The notes: generated by a model not told the origin, from the letters alone. Shown: positions 10,358-18,980, numbered from the stretch's first letter. The stretch: 64,000 nucleotides of DNA from Paraclostridium sordellii (GCF_000953675.1 NZ_LN679998.1:2187268-2251267); one strand, 5' to 3'. Translations and numbers: made by a program.

Positions 10358-10662
10358 TAGATAAAATCCATATTTTTACCATATATATTTTTTGTTTTTA
10401 AATCCTCTCCACCATCATAGGCAAAGCCATTTTCCTTTAATAAATCCCTTATTTTTTCCCATTTATCAATATTCTTTAAACTTTTGAAATAATAATTTAT
10501 AGTTATATAATAAGTTTCAGATAGATTTGTATTGTCAAAGAAGTCACTCTCTTTGTCATCATATATAGAAAATACTATATATTCATCTGAATCACCTTCA
10601 TATTCCATCCAAGCTATATCAATTCCTAAAGTTTCAAGAATACCTACCAGGTAATTATGCAT
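10339..10662 (-). CDS. Putative tail terminator/completion protein
   Basis: 107 residues. The pattern is that of small tail terminators: an N-terminal helix, acidic strands (DSDEYIVFSIYDD), a strand pair ETYYITINYYF, a helix around WEKIRDLLKENGF, and a final strand. It sits between the head-closure gene and the gp10-like gene; in many related phages the last two are in the opposite order. Function is assigned by size, predicted fold pattern and position, not by a definite motif. Confidence 0.5.
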   Translation of the reverse strand: MHNYLVGILETLGIDIAWMEYEGDSDEYIVFSIYDDKESDFFDNTNLSETYYITINYYFKSLKNIDKWEKIRDLLKENGFAYDGGEDLKTKNIYGKNMDFIYKKTTS

Positions 10663-10680
10663 CTTTCCACCTACTTTTTA

Positions 10681-10998
10681 TTAAATACTATGAACATTTA
10701 ATTTTATATATTGCTTATTTATTATGGTAATAGCACTTTTAATTTCATACTCATTTCCCATGTATTTAATTTGAAATTCTTTACTTATCTTTGGATTTTT
10801 TCTACTATCCAATATAGGTGTATATCTTATAATTACTTTTTTTGAGATATTAGATGTTAACTTTTCAGATACAACACTTTCTTTTTCCTCAATATCTTCT
10901 ATATTAGCCCATAAACTAACCATATCTATAATCTCATTATCTTCAAGCGTTCCCTTACTTTTTATTGATTGTATTATTATTCTTTCATTTAACTCCAT
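10681..10998 (-). CDS. Phage head closure protein (SPP1 gp16-like)
   Basis: 105 residues. It shows the small beta-barrel pattern of head-tail joining proteins: MELNERIIIQ at the start, DMVSLWANIEDIEEKE near residue 27, then KVIIRYTPILDSRKNP and IKYMGNEYEIKSA. Such proteins close the portal channel after DNA packaging and give the docking site for the tail. It lies between the connector gene and the tail completion gene. Confidence 0.78.
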   Translation of the reverse strand: MELNERIIIQSIKSKGTLEDNEIIDMVSLWANIEDIEEKESVVSEKLTSNISKKVIIRYTPILDSRKNPKISKEFQIKYMGNEYEIKSAITIINKQYIKLNVHSI

Positions 10999-11002
10999 TC
11001 AA

Positions 11003-11305
11003 TCACTTCCTATTGCAAATTTGTAATTGATTTATAATACAAGTTATTCCAAAAGGTATTTCATTGTATTTACTAACATTATTATCTTTATAATCATACC
11101 AATGCTTCACTAACTTCTTTACAAGCAACACAAATAAGTCATTTTCATAATCAATTTTTACGCCTGAATTTTTAAGATACATTTCTGCAGAGTTTTTTAA
11201 TTCTTCTATTTCTTTATCTATTTTATTATTTACTATATAATCTAAATCCTCATCTATCCTACACGAAAATTTTATTGATTTAATTATTTCTCTTTCTTTA
11301 TCCAT
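11003..11305 (-). CDS. Head-tail connector protein (gp6-like)
   Basis: 100 residues, almost entirely helical, with DEDLDYIVNNKIDKEIEELK and LLVKKLVKHWYDYKDNN, the pattern of gp6/gp15-type adaptors that form a ring below the portal. It follows the major capsid gene and a 44-residue gene, and starts four bases before the head-closure gene's upstream boundary. Size and place fit the family. Confidence 0.75.
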   Translation of the reverse strand: MDKEREIIKSIKFSCRIDEDLDYIVNNKIDKEIEELKNSAEMYLKNSGVKIDYENDLFVLLVKKLVKHWYDYKDNNVSKYNEIPFGITCIINQLQICNRK

Positions 11306-11319
11306 ATCATCACCATAAT

Positions 11320-11349
11320 AAAAGAATAGGAGAACTTCCTATTCTTTTT
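11320..11349 (-). terminator. Hairpin after the capsid gene
   Basis: Near-perfect stem AAAAGAATAGGA / TTCCTATTCTTTTT with a 4-base loop. It contains the stop codon (11339-11341) of the small downstream gene. It follows the most strongly expressed structural gene and probably attenuates the operon. Confidence 0.6.
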
Positions 11350-11473
11350 GTTTATTTATTAAATCTATTAACTCATTTTTATTTAAATTAGAGTAACCTG
11401 AAAAACCTCTTTTTTTACAAATCTCTTTAAGTTCTTGTACGTTTAATTCGTTTAAATCTGTAATAATATCCAT
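11339..11473 (-). CDS. Small SAP/Rho-N-like protein, 44 residues
   Basis: An ATG at 11473 opens a 44-residue frame (MDIITDLNELNVQELKEICK..., then RGFSGYSNLNKNELIDLI). The helix-extended-helix pattern LNVQELKEICKKRG..NLNKNELIDLI is that of Rho N-terminal/SAP-like nucleic-acid-binding modules. It begins 13 bases after the capsid stop codon and its own stop falls inside a hairpin. Small proteins of this kind often follow capsid genes in clostridial phages; the function is unknown. Confidence 0.65.
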   Translation of the reverse strand: MDIITDLNELNVQELKEICKKRGFSGYSNLNKNELIDLINKQKE

Positions 11474-11486
11474 TTCTTCAGATTCA

Positions 11487-12614
11487 TTAACTGGGAGTCA
11501 CTGTTGCTATTCTAAATGCAGATTTTAATTTTATCTGATGATCAAACCAAGCTGTTAAAACGAAATCTTCCATACCAGTTTTAACATTTTTATCTCTATC
11601 ATATAACATGTCTAAATCATAGTTAAAATGAGAGAATGAAAAGTCTCCAACAACAGGATCTACAGCTTTATCACAGAATGTAACAGGCGCACCTAAAACT
11701 TGTTCTGGTTGAGCTGCATATAAGCTAGTTGTTCCATTTGATAGCATTTCTATTATGTCATAGTAGTCTGTTCTAAGCATAAATATTTCAGCATTATCAC
11801 TATACATATCTTCTAAATCTGCTAAACATTTTTTTATAGCTTTATATTTATTTTCTCCTTCTATTTTCTTTATAGCATTTTGAGTTGAATAAAAAGACAT
11901 ATGCTCTTCTCCCGATTTAGGACTCTTTGCAAATGCAACTTTCTTTTCTTTTGCTGCAAGTCCACTTTCAAGTGCACTTTCTACAGTTTGAACTAAATTA
12001 GTATTTGTCCCTCTTAAAACAGTTTCTGAAATACTTGCAAATACTTTAAATTTATGTCTTCCAAATGCTACTGTATCTGTTGATGTAGCTAATTCTTTTG
12101 CAGTTTCTCCATCTTCTATGAAATCATCATCATCTAAAGAGAATGTTATTCTTGGTATTTCTAAATTAGTTATATTAGTAAGTGCAGAGTGTCCTCTTAG
12201 TTGATTTTTAACCATAGGCTCATGTAATAATTCTGTTGTCATAGTGCTTGGTAATATCTTTCCTCCATTACCCATACTTGAATCATCACCTAATGAATTT
12301 AAAACTGTATTATCTACAGGTTTACCTTCCATTACATTTCTTATTAATGTTGCTTTTGCATTTATTTTTATATCATTTTCGCTATTTCCTAAAGATTTAT
12401 TTTTCATTTTTTGAGCTTCTTTATTATCTAACTCTTCTATTTGCTTTTTTATTCCATTAAATCTTTCTTCTAAGTCTTTTACTACTTTTTGTTGCTCTGA
12501 TCTTGATTCAATAGTAGAATTAGAATCCATATACATATTAGATAATTTCTCACTTTCCTGCTTTAATTGTGCCTTAACTCCATCAAACATTTGTTGTAAT
12601 TGAAATCTATTCAT
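11487..12614 (-). CDS. Major capsid protein, HK97 fold, with fused scaffold-like N-terminus
   Basis: 375 residues. The first ~100 residues are a coiled coil rich in Gln, Glu and Lys, like the HK97 delta (scaffolding) domain that the head protease removes. The shell domain follows, with PRITFSLDDDDFIEDGETAK, FGRHKFKVFASISETVLRG and ESGLAAKEKKVAFA. It sits directly after the head protease gene. A cleavage near residue 100-110 is expected from the family but the exact site cannot be read. A strong ribosome binding site precedes the ATG. Confidence 0.93.
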   Translation of the reverse strand: MNRFQLQQMFDGVKAQLKQESEKLSNMYMDSNSTIESRSEQQKVVKDLEERFNGIKKQIEELDNKEAQKMKNKSLGNSENDIKINAKATLIRNVMEGKPVDNTVLNSLGDDSSMGNGGKILPSTMTTELLHEPMVKNQLRGHSALTNITNLEIPRITFSLDDDDFIEDGETAKELATSTDTVAFGRHKFKVFASISETVLRGTNTNLVQTVESALESGLAAKEKKVAFAKSPKSGEEHMSFYSTQNAIKKIEGENKYKAIKKCLADLEDMYSDNAEIFMLRTDYYDIIEMLSNGTTSLYAAQPEQVLGAPVTFCDKAVDPVVGDFSFSHFNYDLDMLYDRDKNVKTGMEDFVLTAWFDHQIKLKSAFRIATVTPS

Positions 12615-12630
12615 ATTTTTTCTCCTTTAT

Positions 12631-13431
12631 TTATAAATTTCTTATTCTTTCTATCATTATTTTTGTAGCTTCATCCATTACTAAAAGATCATCATTTGAT
12701 TCTTTAATTTTATTGTTATTAAAAAAAGCCGTATTTGATTGTTTATCAATCTTTACGACTTTATCATTAGGTAAATTATATTTATCAAAATAATTAGATA
12801 TACAGTTATCTATATTTACAGAACCTTCTAATTCTATATTAAAATATTTAGAGGCTTCTTCTCCAGTTAACCATGTAGATTCATTTATTAAATTATTTAT
12901 TTCATCTTCAGTTATACCAGACCTTGTTTTCTCCATATAAATACTTAAAATAGATTTTTGGCAAGTGTCTAATATTTCAATTTGTTTTTTCATTTCATCT
13001 GCATTTCCATAACACCATGTTAAAGGCTTGTGAATCATTAATATAGCATTTTCAGGCATTATTATTTTATCTCCTGCCATAGCTATAACACTGGCTATAC
13101 TGGCGGCTAAACCATCTATATAAGTAGTTATCGTTGCATTATATCTTTTTAACTGGTTATATATAGCTAATCCTCCAAATACGGAGCCTCCTCCAGAGTT
13201 TAAATGAATATTTATATTTTGAACATTTTCTAATTCATCTAAAAACTTTTTTACATCAGATGGACACATGTCATCTTCATACCATTCACTTATCCAAGAC
13301 TCTGATACAATATCTCCATAAAAATATAAATCAGCACTATTTCCAGTCTGATTTTTTATTTCTATTCTTCCAGAATCTTTAATTTGTCCAGTTTTATAAT
13401 CTACGCCTTTAAGATTTAATACTTTGGCCAT
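12631..13431 (-). CDS. ClpP-like head maturation protease
   Basis: 266 residues from ATG 13431, which is eight bases after AGGAGG. An upstream in-frame GTG overlaps that ribosome binding site and is unlikely to be used. The ClpP fold is clear: LNSGGGSVFGGLAIYNQL near residue 78, the nucleophile Ser111 in GLAASIASVIAMAGD, and His134 in LMIHKPL. It cleaves the capsid delta domain during prohead maturation. The start overlaps the portal gene's end by about 20 bases. Confidence 0.92.
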   Translation of the reverse strand: MAKVLNLKGVDYKTGQIKDSGRIEIKNQTGNSADLYFYGDIVSESWISEWYEDDMCPSDVKKFLDELENVQNINIHLNSGGGSVFGGLAIYNQLKRYNATITTYIDGLAASIASVIAMAGDKIIMPENAILMIHKPLTWCYGNADEMKKQIEILDTCQKSILSIYMEKTRSGITEDEINNLINESTWLTGEEASKYFNIELEGSVNIDNCISNYFDKYNLPNDKVVKIDKQSNTAFFNNNKIKESNDDLLVMDEATKIMIERIRNL

Positions 13432-14601
13432 TAATCTCACCTCCTTTTAATAAAAAATTTATATCTTTAATAGGAATTAAATCCCTACTTATTAATAAAT
13501 CATCTCCATGTGGTTTAGGTGGCATATCTTCAAACATGCGGACTTCATTCGGAGTTAATCCCGCAGATCTAATCATTTTAAAATAAAACTCTCCTCTTGT
13601 TTTCATATCTGCTCTTGCAAATCCATTGAGGTTAAATTTAACCTCAAATCCTTCATCCTTTTCATAATTAGATAAACATTTTTTATTAAACTGTTGTTCA
13701 TACATACGGATAACAGGAAGAATAGTATCTACTAAAAATTCTAAATCTCCCTGTTCTGCACTTGAGTAAGTTATATTTTTTGCAGATAGTTTATGCGGAG
13801 GTATGTTAAAAACTCTCGCTACTCTAGATACGGTTATTTCTTCAACTTCAAAAACTTTTGGATCTATAAAAGAATTGTTTTTCAGTTCCTCTAATGACTT
13901 CCCATTATCTAGGTATATTATTCCTTTATCCATATATTCTTGTATTAGCTCATGGTATTCACTTAATTTATCAATAGATAGATTAGCTCCTACTTTAAAT
14001 GCATATCTAAATCCTATTCCATTTTCTAACTGTTCTACACTTAAATTTTTAATTTTTTCATCATAATCTAAAGTGTTGTATAGTACATCTATAGGGCTTA
14101 TACCGCCATACTCATCTGCACTTATATGGCTAACTTCTATTATATGCCTACTGTGTATATACTCTTCTTTTACTTTATACCATAATTCTCCGCTTTCTTC
14201 GTCTTTATATGGTGTTACATAATCTGGATTTAATATCCATATATAGGATATATTTTCATAATAATCATATTCTTTTATAGCATATGCTCTACCTTTTGTG
14301 TTTCTTATAACTTCCATTATTCTTATAAATTCAAAAGTTGTCATGTTAGGATTTACTCCATCTCTTAATAATCTAGCTATTGTATTTTCATTAGCACTTA
14401 CTTTTTCATACCCTTTCCTTAAATGTATAGGTACACTAGCTACAGCATTAGAAATTAAAGATATTGCAGCAAATATGGTTTCATTATTGGCTATATCTTT
14501 GTTTGAAGAGTAAAATATTCTTTTTTTGCCTCTACCTTTTGCATTATTTTTTTGATTAATTGTTTTTTTGAATTTAAATTTTTTAAACCAATTTAACCCA
14601 C
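13409..14601 (-). CDS. HK97-type portal protein, 5' end apparently frameshifted
   Basis: Residues from ATG 14344 onward are clearly a portal (KGRAYAIKEYDYYENISY, later FNIPPHKLSA and SSAEQGDLEFLVDTILPVI). The same frame stays open upstream to about 14605 and encodes a typical portal N-terminus (LNWFKKFKFKKTINQK...), but has no ATG, GTG or TTG. A good start exists: GTG 14601, five bases after AGGTG. It reads into a TAA at its third codon. One extra G in the GGG at 14597-14599 would join this start to the long frame, giving 397 residues. So either the gene has a one-base deletion, the read has an error, or a truncated 311-residue portal is made, which would lack ~85 N-terminal residues. Confidence 0.82.
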
Positions 14602-14620
14602 AAGATCACCTCTTTTAAAT

Positions 14621-16330
14621 TTATTTTGGTACAAATGCTATATTTGAACTTTCCTTAGTTTCAAAATATAATTTCCAAGCATCTAAAATAGCATCAATAG
14701 GATCTATTCTATTTTCTTGTAAATTTTTATCTACCTTGATTTCTCCAAAACTGTTTTTAGTAGTTGTAGCATTAATTGCACTCCATTTTAATAACTTATT
14801 ATTTTTATCATATTTAACTTGTTTTGATTTTATAGATAATCTAAAGTCTACGGTTGCATCGTTTAAAGCCTTAGCACTTTGAGGTATATCTATTAAATCA
14901 CAACCTAAAAAGTCTAAATCTGCTATAAAAGCACTTGCATTATGATTATCATATCCACATGACTTTACAGTTATTTGATATTTTTCAAGTAAGTCTTTTA
15001 AATAATTTATAATGAACTTATAATCTGTTTTTATTCCAAATGCTCCTGTTGTTAATGTCAATAATTCATCTTCAACCCATATTCTATATGGAGCATCATC
15101 TGAGTTTTCATGTTCTAATAATCTTAATTCTGGCATAAATGAATGACTATGAATAAATATAGTACCATCCTCTAATGGAAAAATAAGTGCTATCGAAGTT
15201 AAATCGCCTCCACTTGATAAATCTATTCCTAAAAAACATTCTTTTCCTTCCATATCAGATATAGTTAAATCTGAAGCGCAATCATTTAAGCATTCTGCAT
15301 CTAAATAACTTCCACCCCTATAACTAACCCATATATTAAGCCACTTCGTCTTAAAATCAAGTAAATCTTCTCCACCTTTTTCCTTTACTTCTATAGCTAC
15401 TTCACTCATTTTTTTTACTTCATGCATATTTATAGTATCATCTTCATTTAAAAGTAATAGAGGATTAGATTTTACCCAGTTTTTGTAATTCCATATATCA
15501 TCTTCTTTATCCATCTCAGCTATATATATAAATAAACTTTCTTTTTTTACAACTCCATCAAGAACCTTTTTGCAAAATTGATAATGTTCATAACAAAAAC
15601 TATTAAGGTCAAATCCAGCTGTTGTTATAGCTAAAATTAAAGCATTGTTTACTTTTCTTTGTCCTCCTAATAAAAGCTTATATGTTTGATTCGTTCTATG
15701 AGCATGTAATTCATCAGGTATTGCTAATATGCTTCTAAATCCATCCATAGATTTAGTATCTCTTCCAACAGCCTTTATTACTGTTCCTGTAGCTCCTGCT
15801 GTTATTTCATTTGTAGATTCAGTTATTTTAAACATTTCTTCAAGTTCTTTATCTGCTATTATAAATTTCTTTATTTCTTTCCAAACTATTTTTGCTTGAT
15901 CCATTTTACTGGCTGCGCAAATTATATTACCCATTTTATAAGTTGAAAAATTACTTGTTTTTATAGCTTTAGATCCACTTAAAAAAGACTTCCCATTCTG
16001 TCTTGCAATTTGAATGTAAGCCTCTCTAAATCTATTGTATCCAGTTCTTTTTTCTACCCATCCTTCTAAACTTCCTAAAATGAAATTTTGAAACCCTCTT
16101 GTTTTTAATGTTTGAGCTTCATCACCTTCAAGTATTGTAAGGTCATTGTATAAATCTAAAGCTTCTTCAGATTTTGAAACATCCCATTTATAGTTAAAAT
16201 CTTTTGTTTTACTGTTTTTTAAGTCTTTAAGATGTCTTTCACAAGCTTTTTTTACACTATCGCCTGTTATAACCTTACCTGAAACAACTTTTTTCGCATA
16301 TTCTGTTACTCTATCTTTACGCCTTGCCAC
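14621..16330 (-). CDS. Terminase large subunit (HK97-type)
   Basis: 569 residues. The ATPase half has an adenine/Walker A region IQIARQNGKSF (Walker A-like residues 109-115) and a Walker B element ILAIPDELHAH near residue 200. The nuclease half starts at about 365 with FLGIDLSSGGDLTSIALIF, giving the first metal-binding Asp. The enzyme cuts concatemeric DNA and pumps it into proheads. It follows the small subunit by three bases and precedes the portal gene, the standard packaging order. Confidence 0.95.
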   Translation of the reverse strand: MARRKDRVTEYAKKVVSGKVITGDSVKKACERHLKDLKNSKTKDFNYKWDVSKSEEALDLYNDLTILEGDEAQTLKTRGFQNFILGSLEGWVEKRTGYNRFREAYIQIARQNGKSFLSGSKAIKTSNFSTYKMGNIICAASKMDQAKIVWKEIKKFIIADKELEEMFKITESTNEITAGATGTVIKAVGRDTKSMDGFRSILAIPDELHAHRTNQTYKLLLGGQRKVNNALILAITTAGFDLNSFCYEHYQFCKKVLDGVVKKESLFIYIAEMDKEDDIWNYKNWVKSNPLLLLNEDDTINMHEVKKMSEVAIEVKEKGGEDLLDFKTKWLNIWVSYRGGSYLDAECLNDCASDLTISDMEGKECFLGIDLSSGGDLTSIALIFPLEDGTIFIHSHSFMPELRLLEHENSDDAPYRIWVEDELLTLTTGAFGIKTDYKFIINYLKDLLEKYQITVKSCGYDNHNASAFIADLDFLGCDLIDIPQSAKALNDATVDFRLSIKSKQVKYDKNNKLLKWSAINATTTKNSFGEIKVDKNLQENRIDPIDAILDAWKLYFETKESSNIAFVPK

Positions 16331-16333
16331 AAC

Positions 16334-16804
16334 TTACACCTTTAAATATTTCATAAATTTATTTTCTTTTGTTTCAGGTTCTGGAATTATAAGTTTTAGT
16401 CTGTCAGTTGTAGCTACTCCTAACTTCGTTGAACATCTCATTATCCTAGATATATATTTATCTTGGGCATTTATTAAAGGATTTAATTTTTCACTATCTT
16501 TACCTTGTACTGTGTATTGCTTATTCTTACGCATTTGTTTTTCAATCTCGTTATAATGACTCCATGCATCACAATACATTATTATAAAGGGCAAATCAAG
16601 ATTATCCCATAACCCAATTTTTTCAGCAGCGCTAACAACTCTCTCAAACTCTTTGCTTGCAATTTCATTATCTTTTAATGTTTCAGGTACTATTAATTCA
16701 TCTCTATCTAATTTTAACTTTTTTTCTTGATTGCTTCTATTTTCCTTTTCTTTTTTAGTAAGATGTTTCTTTGTAGTTGATACAGTTTTTCTTTGCCTAC
16801 CCAT
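16334..16804 (-). CDS. Terminase small subunit, P27 family
   Basis: 156 residues. A basic N-terminus is followed by the P27-type helical core (VPETLKDNEIASKEFERVVSAA, then FIIMYCDAWSHYNEIEKQM and ATTDRLKLIIPEPE). It recognises phage DNA for packaging. It immediately precedes the large subunit, with an HNH nuclease gene further upstream, an arrangement typical of cos-type phages. Confidence 0.88.
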   Translation of the reverse strand: MGRQRKTVSTTKKHLTKKEKENRSNQEKKLKLDRDELIVPETLKDNEIASKEFERVVSAAEKIGLWDNLDLPFIIMYCDAWSHYNEIEKQMRKNKQYTVQGKDSEKLNPLINAQDKYISRIMRCSTKLGVATTDRLKLIIPEPETKENKFMKYLKV

Positions 16805-16856
16805 AATCTACCTCCTTTCTCCAAAAAATTTTTAAAAAGGGAAAATCTCTGAATAT

Positions 16857-16914
16857 ATATACCCCTGCTCGCTCGGTAAATCCCCTACTTATATTTTTAA
16901 AGGTAGGGGGGTAT
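16857..16914. other. Candidate cos region
   Basis: A short GC-rich island in very AT-rich DNA lies between the HNH gene and the small terminase gene. It contains nested inverted repeats (ATACCCC ... GGGGGGTAT and CCCCTAC ... GGTAGGGG) and CTCGCTCGG. A cos site is expected here in HNH/P27 phages. The exact cut positions cannot be read from sequence alone. Confidence 0.35.
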
Positions 16915-16977
16915 AACTTGTATTTGCCATTTTAAGCCTTTGTAATTCTATTCTTGATACTAATTTTCATATTCCAT

Positions 16978-17427
16978 TTAATAGCTTTTATTATTGCAGA
17001 AAAGATTCTCTGCCTTTTCAAGTATATCTCTAAGCTTCTTTTGAGTAGATTCTTTATCTTTTCTATATAAAGAATGTATCTTATTATGACTCTTCGTACT
17101 AACTGGTATTAAATTCAAATTATCTAATCGTTGCTCATAATCTTCTGTTACTTCAACAATATGATGAACTGTATTAGCTTCCGTTGTTTCTTTTCCATTC
17201 ACAAAGAAATCCCATAAGTCTACATAATTATATTTAATTAATATATATATTCTTTTTTCTTCCCATTCATCAGTATGATAAAATGCATCTATATTTTTAT
17301 TTCTATTTTTAGAATTGTAAACTTTATAACTTTTTCTTTTATTATTTATATACTTAGACTCACACTTATCACATCTGCTTTTACTTTGGCTTATAATTTT
17401 TCCACACCTGCAAAACTTCTTTAACAT
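16978..17427 (-). CDS. Phage HNH endonuclease
   Basis: 149 residues. An N-terminal zinc-binding knuckle (CRCGK ... CDKCE) precedes the HNH core: NTVHHIVEV (the paired His), then the Asn in LDNLNLIPVSTKSHNKIHSLY. Phage HNH proteins next to terminases are often needed for cos cleavage with the large subunit. The gap to the small terminase gene holds the candidate cos region. Confidence 0.9.
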   Translation of the reverse strand: MLKKFCRCGKIISQSKSRCDKCESKYINNKRKSYKVYNSKNRNKNIDAFYHTDEWEEKRIYILIKYNYVDLWDFFVNGKETTEANTVHHIVEVTEDYEQRLDNLNLIPVSTKSHNKIHSLYRKDKESTQKKLRDILEKAENLFCNNKSY

Positions 17428-17434
17428 CTTGATT

Positions 17435-17713
17435 CTATACCTGTTCTAATATCTTTTTCTTTAACCTATCAGAATGTAGTTTCATATTCCTTAAACACTT
17501 CTGAGACTTATTAGTTTTATTAATATCTTTGATGAGCTTCTGATATCTTCTTTGCTCTTTCATTATGTATTCATCAACACAAGAAGTCACATACTTATGA
17601 TTGCATTCTCTACATTCAAAGTATGTGACTTTTATATTATCAATCATCTTATCTTTTAGATCTTCCTCTTCTATATTGAAACTATTATTGCATTGATCAC
17701 ATATAACTATCAT
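17435..17713 (-). CDS. Small zinc-ribbon protein
   Basis: 92 residues. Two CxxC pairs (CDQCNNSF at the start and FECRECNHKY at about 33) form a likely zinc ribbon, followed by a basic helical tail rich in Lys and Arg. No known phage function is recognised. It lies eight bases upstream of the HNH gene and one base after a hypothetical gene, so it is co-transcribed with the packaging module. It could bind DNA or RNA. Confidence 0.7.
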   Translation of the reverse strand: MIVICDQCNNSFNIEEEDLKDKMIDNIKVTYFECRECNHKYVTSCVDEYIMKEQRRYQKLIKDINKTNKSQKCLRNMKLHSDRLKKKILEQV

Positions 17714-17714
17714 C

Positions 17715-18341
17715 TTATCGCTCCTGTTCTTTATGAGTACAATCTGAATCTTTTTTCTCTTTCAATAAATTACTTAAATAATCTATACTAAGTATACATT
17801 TCATACTTGCATCTTTGCTTAATGCAAAGTTGTATCCTTTAGATATTTTATTCCATGATTTAATTGCCTTTTCTCTTGACATGCCTTTCATTCCATATTT
17901 AAGTATGAACTCATCTTTAGTTACAACTTTCATTATTCCTGGACTATATTTAATATCATTAATACTATCTACATAACTTTTAAAGTCCTCCAGCTTCTTT
18001 TCAGCTTCAGTTGTATCTATATCAAGATTAACCTCAATATCAGTTTCGCAATTACTTGTATCTTCTATTGGATCATATAGCTCTTTAAGTATTTCTTCGC
18101 TAATTGAGCCAATTCTGCCTTCACATTTTATTATATAATCCATAGTTTTAACTTTACGCATTGGATTATATTTATCAGGTATTAAACATACTGCTTCTTT
18201 ATCTTTAAAGTCCTTAACTCCAAATATTATATTTTGTTTTTCTATTTCTTCTTTTACCCAGTCTATCTTTTCTATGCTTTCTATATCTCCAGTCCATTGA
18301 ACAGCTTCTATTGTTGCACTTTTCTTTCTGTATTTAGTCAT
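17715..18341 (-). CDS. Conserved phage protein of unknown function
   Basis: 208 residues. The N-terminus MTKYRKKSATIEAVQWTGD matches a widespread phage family of unknown role whose members start with this pattern (RKKP..IEAVQWTG). A middle section (FGVKDFKDKEAVCLIPD...) completes that domain. The C-terminal ~90 residues are helical and contain MKGMSREKAIKSWNKISKGY. It is the first gene of the late operon after the gene-poor region. Function is not known. Confidence 0.65.
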   Translation of the reverse strand: MTKYRKKSATIEAVQWTGDIESIEKIDWVKEEIEKQNIIFGVKDFKDKEAVCLIPDKYNPMRKVKTMDYIIKCEGRIGSISEEILKELYDPIEDTSNCETDIEVNLDIDTTEAEKKLEDFKSYVDSINDIKYSPGIMKVVTKDEFILKYGMKGMSREKAIKSWNKISKGYNFALSKDASMKCILSIDYLSNLLKEKKDSDCTHKEQER

Positions 18342-18409
18342 GGTAATTTCACTCCTTTATTTATACTTTTATATTTTAAAATCAATATAAACTTTGTTAT
18401 AATTTAATT

Positions 18410-18505
18410 AACCTATATAAGAGGTTGTTTGTTTCTTCTTTTGCTGTTTAAAATTTACACAAAAAAAGAGATAATACTATTTTTAGTGTTATCTCTTTTT
18501 CTTTT
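18410..18505 (+). ncRNA. Putative prophage small RNA 1
   Basis: Promoter TGTTATAAT has its -10 at 18398-18403. The predicted RNA starts near 18410 with AACCT/AGGTT (a small hairpin) and ends at the hairpin AAAGAGATAATACTA / TAGTGTTATCTCTTT (18465-18500) followed by T-runs. The terminator has a T-run on the minus side too. No coding frame is seen. Confidence 0.5.
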
Positions 18506-18559
18506 CTAATTTTGCTTTTACTATTTAAATCTAAACTTAAACTTTGCTATAATAAAAAT

Positions 18560-18650
18560 AGCCTCTTGTAGGTGTCACATTTTCGTTTTGTCGATTTTTT
18601 AATTCCGTACGGAAAGTAGATGGTGCTATTTTAGTATCATCTACTTTTCT
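18560..18650 (+). ncRNA. Putative prophage small RNA 2
   Basis: Extended -10 TGCTATAAT (18548-18553) follows CTAAACTTAAACTT. The RNA would begin near GCCTCTTGTAGGT, a small hairpin with an exposed CUCUU loop, and end at AAAGTAGATGGTGCTA / TAGTATCATCTACTTT (18613-18647). The C-rich loop is complementary to Shine-Dalgarno sequences. Confidence 0.5.
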
Positions 18651-18716
18651 TTTCTAATGGTTTAATTTTATTTTTTACTATTTAAATCTAAACCTAAACT
18701 TTGTTATAATTTAATT

Positions 18717-18797
18717 AACCTCTTGCGAGGTATCATGTTTTTCTATATTAATTTCTTATGAAAAAGAGATGGTGCTGTATAGCATCGTCTCTTTTTG
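18717..18797 (+). ncRNA. Putative prophage small RNA 3
   Basis: Extended -10 TGTTATAAT (18705-18710). The RNA would begin at ACCTCTTGCGAGGT (hairpin) and end at AAAGAGATGGTGCT / AGCATCGTCTCTTT (18762-18795), where G-U pairs keep the stem intact. The only frame is an 8-codon one (MFFYINFL) without a ribosome binding site. Confidence 0.5.
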
Positions 18798-18881
18798 CTT
18801 TATAATAATTTAAGTTTATTTTTATATAAAAATTATTTTTTATTATTTAAACCTAAACTTAAACTTTGATAAAATAATTTC

Positions 18882-18980
18882 AACCTCATACTTAGTATTT
18901 TTTTACTGTCTTTCAAAGAAATTAAATTCCTTAAAAGAAAAGAAATGATTCTATATTTAGAATCATTTCTTTTCTTTTAC
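18882..18980 (+). ncRNA. Putative prophage small RNA 4
   Basis: The promoter is weaker (TGATAAAAT, -10 at 18870-18875) after ACCTAAACTTAAACTT. The RNA ends at a perfect 20-bp stem, AAAAGAAAAGAAATGATTCT and its complement (18933-18978). The 5' ACCT element is present but its pairing partner is degenerate. Confidence 0.45.

Larger units (their letters stand above)
18385..18978 (+). repeat. Four tandem promoter-hairpin units
   Basis: Four units of roughly 125-170 bp repeat the same plan on the plus strand. Each has a conserved block ending in CTAAACyTAAACTTTG (only AATATAAACTTTG in unit 1), then TGnTATAAT (extended -10 promoter; TGATAAAAT in unit 4), then a small ACCT/AGGT-type hairpin, 30-50 variable bases, and a long hairpin followed by a T-rich run. 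Promoter blocks are nearly identical while the inserts differ. No frame longer than about 10 codons with a ribosome binding site is present. The stretch 18342-19281 otherwise holds only the tRNA and its adjacent hairpin. Confidence 0.7.

Noticed and set aside
18385..18980. CRISPR array
   Set aside because: Repeat units are long, promoter-like and unevenly spaced, and each carries a different hairpin. No short identical direct repeats with equal spacers.
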